Of a DNA stretch of 64,000 nt, positions 1 to 8,241 are shown piece after piece (position 1 is the stretch's first letter; every line of letters starts with the position of its first letter). The notes below the pieces were generated by a model. The model had not been told where the DNA came from. It searched no databases and saw nothing but the letters and a program-made list of their open reading frames with translations. The stretch is taken from NCBI GenBank assembly GCA_009731375.1, contig BJOX01000302.1, forward strand, positions 270,985 to 334,984, written 5' to 3'. This DNA comes from Paulinella micropora. Its lineage: Eukaryota > Cercozoa > Imbricatea > Euglyphida. The position numbers and the translations under genes were made by a program.

Positions 1-127
1 GGTAGTTTCCTCCTATAGGCTATTCTATGTCCGCAAGTCGATCATCCTCTATTTCTTTTCGGCGTTACACACAGTTAACCCGAGTAAGCTTACTCAGCTC
101 ATACAACAATGCTCGACGTTTAGCTCA

Positions 128-955
128 GTGAAGTCCAAGAACTTCCTCGAGACACACGTGTTCGAAAATACGGTTCAAAGCGTTGCTCCGTCAGCACTGT
201 TTCAAGAAGTGATGAGTGCATGCTCAAACATGGACTCGCTCACGGAGGCACATACGGCACAGGCAGGCGGTGTACCTGTTGGCGCACAAGCCACGTACAC
301 AAACAGAGTTGCCGGTTGGAAGAGACAGAGAGAGCCAGACCTGAAGACCGCATGTTGGAGGTGGTTCGCGGGCTTGCAGTGTAAGGCACAGATGGAGAAC
401 AGAGACTGCTCTTTCAATCATGATAGGCAGAACCCAACAGCAAGGGCAAATTTTCTGAGCAGGACGGAAGGCAAGGAACCGGGCCTTTTCAATATGCTTC
501 AGATTGCCGCTGTGAACGAAGGTTGGTATGCCAATATGTGTGATGATGAGGAGTTACGAGAGGCAATCATTACCTACATGAAGAGGATGAAGGAGAAGAA
601 GGAGGAAAGGGAGAGACAAAAGAACTTAAAGGCCTCTCAAAGAGGACGAGAAGGAGGAGCAGGAGCAGGAGGACGAGGAGGAGGAGGAGGAGGAGGAGGA
701 GGAGGAGGAACATGGAGAGGAGCCTCGAGGTGGCAGGGAACCCCTCAGAGAGGAAGAGGAGGAGGTCGGGGATATACCCCTTATGGAGGGAGAGCTGTTC
801 GAGCTCCAGCCCCCCCACCCAGAGGAGGAGGAGGCTCGTGGGCAAGCTCCAACCCAAATTTCGGTCGAGCTCAGGCCTACAACACTGCCTCGGAGACCGA
901 TACGTCATCCTACCCGGACACTACTCAAGGTAATCGTTTCGAGGTGGTGGAATGA
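128..955 (+). CDS. gag: Gag-like protein of the Ty3/gypsy element
   Basis: This 275-residue protein precedes pol. Residues about 75-100 carry a Cys/His pattern (C-x8-C-x8-C-x3-H) that resembles a CCCH-type nucleic-acid-binding finger rather than the usual CCHC knuckle. The C-terminal third is a Lys/Arg/Glu-rich stretch, then a long poly-Gly run and RGG-like repeats, which suits RNA binding in a nucleocapsid. The reading frame ends at TGA 953-955. The pol frame continues in the same phase directly after this stop, so this protein is probably made alone and also as the N-terminus of a readthrough Gag-Pol fusion. The first ATG in the window is used as the start, and the true start could lie further left. 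Confidence 0.6.
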   Translation: MKSKNFLETHVFENTVQSVAPSALFQEVMSACSNMDSLTEAHTAQAGGVPVGAQATYTNRVAGWKRQREPDLKTACWRWFAGLQCKAQMENRDCSFNHDRQNPTARANFLSRTEGKEPGLFNMLQIAAVNEGWYANMCDDEELREAIITYMKRMKEKKEERERQKNLKASQRGREGGAGAGGRGGGGGGGGGGGTWRGASRWQGTPQRGRGGGRGYTPYGGRAVRAPAPPPRGGGGSWASSNPNFGRAQAYNTASETDTSSYPDTTQGNRFEVVE

Positions 956-988
956 CTGGAGGGGGAAGAAGAGAGGAAGGAGAAGACT

Positions 989-3900
989 GTGAAGTTTAAC
1001 CCTAAAGTCACAGTGCTTTCTAATGCTGTTGTGCAGACTGGGCCAACGCTTCCTCTATGTGAAAACAAAGATGTGGGTACACAGAGACTGCAGCCCCAAG
1101 GTAGTCTCATACCCGTTCATACAGCACGGTTACCAATGATAACTGATGCAAATAGGAAGGCGAGACTTGCGATGGAGGCGAGGAGGCCAATGGCAGACGT
1201 ATCGCCTCGGCCAAGCAAACAACCACGAACAGACTCAATGTCTACGGTCGCGGCGGGTGGCGAGCAAAAAGACAATGTGTGTACTCAAGTACCACAAGAC
1301 AATGTCGCTCAAATAGTAAACGCACCAGTACCGCAGAATAATAAAAATGTTAATGAGGTGAAGCAGGAGGAGAAGAAGGAGGAGTTGAAAAACTTAGAGA
1401 CAAGACTCCAAAATTTGGAACGTAAAGTTCTTGTTCTCGCAGCCAATATACACAGGCCCGATGCTCTGTGTTATACGGAACTTTATTGTGAAACATTGAA
1501 GACAATATTAAAAGTTGGTAATGATACGATGGCGAATATTAATATTGTCGGCAGGAAGTTTTTTAATCGATACCGGGACTGGGTGGACGGAAATATGAAA
1601 AAGTCAACGGGCACTCTCAAAGGAGTGAGCAGCCGGACGGATATCACGGGAATCATCACACTGACCTTTAAATTGAAATCCGCACGAGTATACCGTATGG
1701 ACCTCTATGTCGTCCCCGGTTACCACGGGTCAATATTACTATCGTATGACCAATTGGCTACGATGGGGGCTGTGATTGATTGCGCCGCACGGCGAGTGAT
1801 ATATGGAGTAAAAAGAGGAGAAGAGAACGATATTGATCCCTTCAACGCTACTGACTCTTATGAGGCTTATGAGCTGAGTCTAGCGACGGATCACAAAAAG
1901 ATGGCCATCGCACATGAGGCACTTGAGGTGTACGTTCACCCCCATGTCGTAAGACCGGATGAACTGTCCTGGACCGACAATTGGGAATCCCAAGTGTGCA
2001 CTGTCACAGTTCCGACATGCCATTGGGACAAAAAGTCTATTGATGACTTAATCGAGAAGCGAAAGGAGGAGATTATATGTGTCGCACAAAGAAGCCCGTC
2101 GTTGGCGAGATTCGCGGAAGGAGTAGGAACAGATGTCCATATTACTAACGGATACTGTTTCCATGCGAAAGTAGGAGAAGAAAAAAGGGAGGCGTTTGTA
2201 CCAAGGAGAACGGGGCGAATCCCGGATACTCCACCAGAAACTATTAAAAGTTTTATTACTGATTTCTGGGGTGACGAGCCCACGTGGCCGCGTTCACTGT
2301 CTGAAGTGAAGAAATGCTTACGGACTTTATTCGAAAATAATAAGCCGTATACTATTATCCTGCCATATAATGAGAAGGCGATATGGGCGCAGGAAATAAG
2401 GGACCGGCTTATTGATCATCCTATACCGGTACCCTCTCGCAAGCAACAGCTAGTGGTGGCTTGTCGTATGGGAACTCGTGAGCAGAGCAGTGCATACAAG
2501 CGGAAGCTCAGAGACCTCGACAAGTTGAAATTGATACCGCAAGCATTCACATGCTTTGATGGTTTTTACACCCGTAAAGCTCCTTTGCAATACGCGAGAC
2601 TCATTGACATGCTGGTGGAGCTCGGTAAAGATGATGAGCCGGACACGGTCACGTATGAAAAGACGGGCCTAGATGATGTCTCGGAAGAGGACTTAGGCTT
2701 GGAGGAGGACAGAGAACCCCTCAAGCAGCATAAGCAGATGTCTGATGAAGATTTTCAAGAGGCGGCGCGGAAAATATTGGAAGAAGGAGTAGGCACGGAG
2801 AAGGAGAAGGAGCTTTTAAAAGCCAAATTAGAGGCGAACAAGGAAATTTTTGACCCTCCACATGCAGGTGGTGTCAAGCCTGAAGATTTCACTGCGGTTA
2901 TTTACAAAATACCGGGTGCGGAGCCGTCACCGGCACCACGAAGGGCGAATTTGAGTATACATGAGGCGAAGATAGCGGAGGAGCTAGCAAGACAGCTGCT
3001 CAATGAGGACTTTATTGAGAGATCAACATCCTCAATAGTCTCACAACCGAGAATAGTGCCGAAGCCAGGAGGAGAATGGCGCCTGACAGTTAACTATGCT
3101 CGTGTTAACAAGGTGCTGGAGGAAGAGAGAAATCCTCTCCCGACATTAGAAGAAGGAAGGAGAGTACTGCGGAATGCAAAATTCTATTCGGTCATTGACC
3201 TTAAGAATGGCTTCTGGCAGATACCACTGGAGGAAAAGTCCAGATGGCTGACGGCGTTTGTGGTGGGTATGGAAATATACCAATGGAAAGTGCTTCCGAT
3301 GGGCCTCAAGCAAGCCCCAGGACTTTTCCAGAAGGCGATGCAGAAGATGTTGAGCAGTCAGTACGATGATTTGTCTGACGGTGGCTTTATGAGAAGGCGG
3401 GGACAGAAGGCGGGAGAATATGCATTTTGCTATATCGATGACATTATCGTATACTCTAACACAATGGAGGAGCATATCGATCATTTGTCCGATATATTCA
3501 GGCGCATCGGAGCTTTTGGCCTGAAGTGCAATCTAAAGAAGTGTCAACTTGCCAAGACGAGTGTGACATACTTAGGGTACGAGATCTCCCATAATCGAGT
3601 CTCGATATCCAAAGAGAAGAGGGAGGAGATTATGAATCGACCGATACCGAAGAACCGCACTGAATTGCACTCATTCCTTGCGATGGCGCAATACTATAGC
3701 CAGTTTATACCCGATTGGGGTGCAACACGGGCTAAAGTGGAGAAAATGATAGATTTTGGAGACTTTGAGAAGTGGGACGAAGAGGCTTTGCAAGCGTTTC
3801 ATGCGCTCAAAGATCTCATTTACAAAGACCCGAAAGACGGAGGACTGGTGTTAACGATGCCCGACTTTACGAAACAATTCGTAGTCGATACAGACGCATC

Positions 3901-6739
3901 TAAGTTTGCGATTGGGGCTGTATTACAACAAGAGGATGAGGAGAAGAAATTACGCCCAATCATGTTTATTAGTAGGAAGTTGTGTGCGGCGGAGAGAAAC
4001 TATTGCACAAGGCAAAGAGAGGCGTTGGCGGTAGTATGGGCCCTCAAGAGGCTCAGAGAGTATTTGTGGGGAGGACCTCAATTTACTGTCAGAACTGATC
4101 ATCATAACCTGTTATGGTTGATGAATCATGAACAGACGGGACGGCTGGCGCGGTGGCAAGCGTTCTTGTCTTGTTTCGATTTTACAATGGTCCATCTACC
4201 GGGAAAGCGAAATGTGGTCGCTGATAGCCTCTCTAGGCTAGAGTTTAACTCAGAAGTATCGGCGTTGGTGTCCACGGTGGAGATGGAAGACTTGTCCACT
4301 GACAAGGTGTATGAGGTCAGCCACATTGAGGCGATGGAGATGGCGAGTGGAGTCCGATATGACCGCACAGGTCTACGGTACAGTCCACAAGGCCCGGATC
4401 ACGGGATATGTTGTGAGCTACATACCCAGGAGGACGCTGAGTGGTCCTATGAGGTATATGAGAATGCGAAGGCGAACATAAGAGAGGAAGAGGAGACGCA
4501 GGAAGTTTATGCGGAGCCTCCTCAAGAGCGGAGAAGTGACCTAGACGATGACCCGGAAAGAATCGGGGTACGGCTAGAAGATGGTACTATCCATATAGCC
4601 TCGCCTACCGCATGGAGGCAACAACAGGCTCAAGATCCGGAGTTTAAAGAACTGATACAGTTATATCAGAACCCGGATGAGCTACGGATGACGAAAGCGA
4701 TCAAAGATCAGATGAAGGAGATGGGATGGAGAGATGGTCTACTGTGGTACAAGGGCCTTCACGGTCGCTATGCGTCACAGCCGGACAAATGGACCCTTTG
4801 GGTACCGGAGAGTCTGAGACGATTTATATTTGTCGCAGCCCACAATTGCCCACTTTTGGCGCATCCGGGTCGACAACGAACTCACATGTTCGTAGCGAGG
4901 CGATTCTGGTGGAAGAAGATGAAGGAGGAGATAGATCAGGCGGTGGATGCATGCATCCCGTGCAAGATAAACAAAACACCACTGAAGGCAAATTTCGGCC
5001 TGATTGGCGAATTTCCTCTTCATGCGGGGATGTTTGAGTTTATACACATTGATCATGTGGGACCTTTCCCAGAATCGAAGGATGGTTACAAATACCTCCT
5101 TACGGCTATTGACAGAGCCACCAACTATGTGTGGATCATCCCTGTCAAAGACGTTACCGGCAAGACGACGGCCGAGGCGCTGATCGATAGGATCATCTCA
5201 CAGATCGGAGTACCAAGAAAGATATGTTCTGATCGAGGCTCGGACTTTAATAACGAGGTCATCGACAAACTATCTAAGTATTACGGGATGAAATGGCAAT
5301 ATGTTACTGCCTATAACCCGCGAGCAAATGGGAAAATCGAGCGGGTACACAGACCCCTCAAAGCCTCGCTAAAGATGTATTGCACGAAGAAGGAGAATCA
5401 AAGAGCATGGGTCGAGGCAGCACCATCATTTGCGTTTGCAATGAACTGTCTACCCTCTACGGCGTTAGGAGGCTCGAAGAGCTCAATCTCGCCATATCAG
5501 TTAGTATATGGGCGTGAGCCTGATATCCCGACTTCGCTCCTTCACCCAAAAGACACTTGGGCGGATGCGGATGAGTTGTTTGGGATGAGACTTAGAGTGA
5601 AGATGGAGGCGGAACAAATAGTCAGGGCGCATAGAGAGGCGGAGCGCCGAAAGACTGATGCTGAAGGGGTGCGACAAGCGCACTTGGATCAGATCAAGTT
5701 CCAGGTCGGGGATATTGTACTATTGTACCATCCTCAAGTCCCGAAGGGAGTCAGCTCTAAGCTGTTCACTCACTGGAAAGGACCTTATCAGATTATGGAA
5801 CAGACGGGACCTCTGAATTACAAGATCAGGGGTAGAGGGAAGGTGCAAATTGTGAATGTAAGAAGGCTGATTAAGTATGATCCCTTCTTACTGGAAGATG
5901 AATCCGTTGAGGAGGCGTTAAAACGGATGAAGGATGATTTCAAAGAGGTGCCGCCCATCCACAAGGAGGCTGGCATAGACCAAGACGATGCTTATCGGGC
6001 ACCGATAGCTGAGAAGGAGGAGAGTGAGGTGGACAGCAAGGAGAAGACTGACCGCATAAGCGCGGTGGGGACTCAGTCCAAGTCTCCGCGAGAGCATAGC
6101 GGAAAGAAGGAGAAGATCACAGAGGCGCAGCTAAGGAGAGCGCGGAATGATCTTATCAACGACCAACCGAGGAAGGCGATGAGGTCGATGAGATCAAAGG
6201 ACGTCCACCAGGAGGAGGAGGGGACGGACACTGACCCAAACGCGGGCAACGTTGAGATTGTCCATGAGCGATGGAAGGAAGGCGATGCGATAGCAACCAT
6301 CGCATGGGTGAAAAATGTTTTCTATCTGATGAGACCAGCGGAACAACATGTCGCTGATGACACTCTCTCAGACTTATACTTGATGCGGGTCGTGGCGGTC
6401 CCACGACAGATGCGTGTCACACGGACACTCAAAATATCATCAGCCGCAAAGATAGTACAACCGATACTCCAGTTCTGGAGAAGTATGGACCCGGTTGAGG
6501 ATCCAAAGGCAAGACATTATCTGCCAGTATATAAAGACGCAAAAAGTCTCGAGACATGGGATGATACAATTACTCCCAGAGACAAGGATTACACTGCGTG
6601 GACCATTCAGACACTGCCAAGAGGAGTGCTTGATGTCCCTTTTGAATTATCGTTGGGCGGAATCCCTAATAAAATCTGGGACATTCTCGAACAGTCAAAG
6701 TTCGATCTGACTTTTGTTGGTGGTCCTCCACCAGGCTAA
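989..6739 (+). CDS. pol: Ty3/gypsy Pol polyprotein (RT, RNase H, integrase)
   Basis: The frame is open over 1916 codons. The RT has the ID-L-x-N-G-F-W-Q motif, LPMGLKQAP and the YIDD catalytic box (near 3430-3445), followed by a tether and an RNase H region with a TDAS motif and later a TDHHN motif. The integrase follows: a His/Cys zinc-binding segment ending CIPC (near 4957), then catalytic Asp (in HIDHVGPF), Asp (SDRGSDF) and Glu (NGKIERVHR). A GPY-type module (HWKGPYQI) sits near 5775-5800. An aspartic protease should lie at about residues 160-290, but a clean D-S/T-G-A is not visible, so it is divergent or damaged. The displayed start is a GTG just after the gag stop, and expression is more likely by UGA readthrough from gag. 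Most pol domains look intact. Confidence 0.88.
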   Translation: MKFNPKVTVLSNAVVQTGPTLPLCENKDVGTQRLQPQGSLIPVHTARLPMITDANRKARLAMEARRPMADVSPRPSKQPRTDSMSTVAAGGEQKDNVCTQVPQDNVAQIVNAPVPQNNKNVNEVKQEEKKEELKNLETRLQNLERKVLVLAANIHRPDALCYTELYCETLKTILKVGNDTMANINIVGRKFFNRYRDWVDGNMKKSTGTLKGVSSRTDITGIITLTFKLKSARVYRMDLYVVPGYHGSILLSYDQLATMGAVIDCAARRVIYGVKRGEENDIDPFNATDSYEAYELSLATDHKKMAIAHEALEVYVHPHVVRPDELSWTDNWESQVCTVTVPTCHWDKKSIDDLIEKRKEEIICVAQRSPSLARFAEGVGTDVHITNGYCFHAKVGEEKREAFVPRRTGRIPDTPPETIKSFITDFWGDEPTWPRSLSEVKKCLRTLFENNKPYTIILPYNEKAIWAQEIRDRLIDHPIPVPSRKQQLVVACRMGTREQSSAYKRKLRDLDKLKLIPQAFTCFDGFYTRKAPLQYARLIDMLVELGKDDEPDTVTYEKTGLDDVSEEDLGLEEDREPLKQHKQMSDEDFQEAARKILEEGVGTEKEKELLKAKLEANKEIFDPPHAGGVKPEDFTAVIYKIPGAEPSPAPRRANLSIHEAKIAEELARQLLNEDFIERSTSSIVSQPRIVPKPGGEWRLTVNYARVNKVLEEERNPLPTLEEGRRVLRNAKFYSVIDLKNGFWQIPLEEKSRWLTAFVVGMEIYQWKVLPMGLKQAPGLFQKAMQKMLSSQYDDLSDGGFMRRRGQKAGEYAFCYIDDIIVYSNTMEEHIDHLSDIFRRIGAFGLKCNLKKCQLAKTSVTYLGYEISHNRVSISKEKREEIMNRPIPKNRTELHSFLAMAQYYSQFIPDWGATRAKVEKMIDFGDFEKWDEEALQAFHALKDLIYKDPKDGGLVLTMPDFTKQFVVDTDASKFAIGAVLQQEDEEKKLRPIMFISRKLCAAERNYCTRQREALAVVWALKRLREYLWGGPQFTVRTDHHNLLWLMNHEQTGRLARWQAFLSCFDFTMVHLPGKRNVVADSLSRLEFNSEVSALVSTVEMEDLSTDKVYEVSHIEAMEMASGVRYDRTGLRYSPQGPDHGICCELHTQEDAEWSYEVYENAKANIREEEETQEVYAEPPQERRSDLDDDPERIGVRLEDGTIHIASPTAWRQQQAQDPEFKELIQLYQNPDELRMTKAIKDQMKEMGWRDGLLWYKGLHGRYASQPDKWTLWVPESLRRFIFVAAHNCPLLAHPGRQRTHMFVARRFWWKKMKEEIDQAVDACIPCKINKTPLKANFGLIGEFPLHAGMFEFIHIDHVGPFPESKDGYKYLLTAIDRATNYVWIIPVKDVTGKTTAEALIDRIISQIGVPRKICSDRGSDFNNEVIDKLSKYYGMKWQYVTAYNPRANGKIERVHRPLKASLKMYCTKKENQRAWVEAAPSFAFAMNCLPSTALGGSKSSISPYQLVYGREPDIPTSLLHPKDTWADADELFGMRLRVKMEAEQIVRAHREAERRKTDAEGVRQAHLDQIKFQVGDIVLLYHPQVPKGVSSKLFTHWKGPYQIMEQTGPLNYKIRGRGKVQIVNVRRLIKYDPFLLEDESVEEALKRMKDDFKEVPPIHKEAGIDQDDAYRAPIAEKEESEVDSKEKTDRISAVGTQSKSPREHSGKKEKITEAQLRRARNDLINDQPRKAMRSMRSKDVHQEEEGTDTDPNAGNVEIVHERWKEGDAIATIAWVKNVFYLMRPAEQHVADDTLSDLYLMRVVAVPRQMRVTRTLKISSAAKIVQPILQFWRSMDPVEDPKARHYLPVYKDAKSLETWDDTITPRDKDYTAWTIQTLPRGVLDVPFELSLGGIPNKIWDILEQSKFDLTFVGGPPPG

Positions 6740-6799
6740 GAAATCCGCGCCAGACGACGAAGGCAGTGACAAAGAAACTATTTTTCTTTATGCGTCTCA

Positions 6800-6805
6800 A
6801 ATAAA
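6800..6805 (+). terminator. AATAAA polyadenylation signal of the retroelement
   Basis: The hexamer lies about 60 bp after the pol stop, where the transcript end of a Ty3-type element would be expected. No GC-rich hairpin is visible. Confidence 0.5.
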
Positions 6806-6860
6806 CTGATTGATTGCCCACGGCGTATCATGATTTGATCATGCATCATCAGTTATCAAT

Positions 6861-7622
6861 ATGCGCGCCGCCACGGAGTCGGCGCGGGTGTGCCAAGTAC
6901 GACTGAGCTTCGGGTCCGAGGCGTGGCAGGAGCGCGGGGCCACGCGCTGCCTGGTAGACCACAGCTCGCTGCTGTGGGCGGCCAATCTGCCGGGACCGCA
7001 GCGGGTGCTGGAGTTCACGGGTGTGCTCGTGCCCGACCGGCGCGTCTACTTTACCCGCCTGGTCGTAGAACACTTGCAGACGGGCGTGCTCGCGTTTACG
7101 GACCACGACGAACTCTACACGGGCGCCACGCGCGCCTACTGGAGCCACCGGACACGGGCTCGGGGCCCCGGCTTCCAGGGGGACGTGCGGCTGCGGTGTG
7201 AAGTGGACGGGCAAGAAGTCTTTTGGGGCTGGGCTACCCGCGACGGGAAGCTGACGGCCGAGGCGAAAGAGGTCGGGCTGCGGCTGCTGGACCAACAGAC
7301 CTTTTGGCTGTGGGGAGTGCGCTTGCAAAAGAGGGTCGGGGGGCGCGGGGCCGGGCACAAGGGCAGGCTGGAGGCTCTGCTGCGCGATAACCGGGCTATT
7401 ATAGATTGTGGCGTAGATGACTCCCTGGAGGCAAAGTGCCGGCTGCGGGAACTGGATCTGTCAGAGCTGGCGGCCCAGTACCACGTCTTTGACAGCACGG
7501 GCAAAATCTCGGCGCCCGTCCAAGAGAGCGGCGGCCCCGCTGAGTTTGCCAAGGAGTTTCTGGCCTCGGAGGAGGGCTTCTCTACCGTAGCCTACGTGGA
7601 AAGCTGTGGGGAGGCCGAGTAG
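6861..7622 (+). CDS. Protein of unknown function, 253 aa
   Basis: This is the first gene of the GC-rich block. The protein has normal amino-acid composition with many Trp and hydrophobic beta-like segments in its first 160 residues (WQERGATRC, FWGWATRDG), and a charged C-terminal third. There is no signal peptide or membrane segment, and I recognise no catalytic motif. The ATG starts about 10 bp after the presumed retroelement edge, so its promoter would be displaced or supplied by the element if the element is a later insertion. An AATAAA follows at 7677. It is probably a real gene because it has the codon use of the block and lacks the Arg/Pro/Ala-only composition of shadow frames. Confidence 0.6.
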   Translation: MRAATESARVCQVRLSFGSEAWQERGATRCLVDHSSLLWAANLPGPQRVLEFTGVLVPDRRVYFTRLVVEHLQTGVLAFTDHDELYTGATRAYWSHRTRARGPGFQGDVRLRCEVDGQEVFWGWATRDGKLTAEAKEVGLRLLDQQTFWLWGVRLQKRVGGRGAGHKGRLEALLRDNRAIIDCGVDDSLEAKCRLRELDLSELAAQYHVFDSTGKISAPVQESGGPAEFAKEFLASEEGFSTVAYVESCGEAE

Positions 7623-8241
7623 AGGAGGTTGGCCAGTGCTCTGCACGAAAGAGTTAGAGCCCGAGAAAGAATTACGAATAAAAAGAAACTGTTAGCCGTG
7701 CTTTTCTGCCGGAAGGGGTAGGCTCCCCCCGGCAAGCCGGACGCCAACAGCCGACGGCCATCACGCAGAGCGGACCAGCCCACGATGGCTGGCTGACGGC
7801 GGGCCGTGGACCAGAGGGGTGCGGGCCGTGACCCTCGCGTTGCCCTCGCGCCCAAGCCCAGGCCAAGCTGTTGATGAAGGAAGGAAGTAGACACTAGGTT
7901 CAACGCAGGGGTAGGAACGCTGGGCGCTGCCGCTGGGCGCTGCCCGTGGGGCGCGCCCCCCCCGGGAGGGAGCACGCGCGCAGGGGGGGGCGCCCCCCTC
8001 CGGGCACGCGGCTGGGGGAGAGGGGGCTCCGTGCGTCCCCCGCGGGGGCGGGCGGGCGTGGGAGAGCACGGGCGCGTGTGCGGGCGAGCGGGACCAGTGG
8101 CGCGTGCCGGAGACGGGGGGGGCGCGCCCCCCCCTCCCGCAACACGCGCGCCCCACGTTTTCGGTCGCCGTCCGGGGCCCGGGGGGGCGCCACAAAGCCG
8201 GCCCCCGCGAAACTCGTACCGCGCTTAGCTAGCTAGCCCAC
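7623..8241. other. Intergenic region, 620 bp
   Basis: An AATAAA at 7677-7682 serves the upstream gene. The remainder is extremely GC-rich, with G8 and C8 runs between 7950 and 8190. Open frames here have Arg/Pro/Ala/Gly-only composition in all phases, and I judge them to be spurious. Nothing else is seen. Confidence 0.5.

Larger units (their letters stand above)
1..6850 (+). mobile_element. Ty3/gypsy LTR retrotransposon, left end missing
   Basis: The element contains a gag-like ORF and a long pol with reverse transcriptase, RNase H, integrase and a GPY/F-like C-terminal module in the Ty3 order. It is far less GC-rich than the block that follows, and the composition changes abruptly just before the next gene at 6861. 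An AATAAA signal lies at 6800-6805. I found no copy of the left-edge sequence on the right side, so the 5' LTR is probably outside the window, and the 3' LTR is either very short or lies within about 6740-6855. The right boundary is inferred from composition only. It could be a host-genome element abutting the viral block or an insertion into it. Confidence 0.85.
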
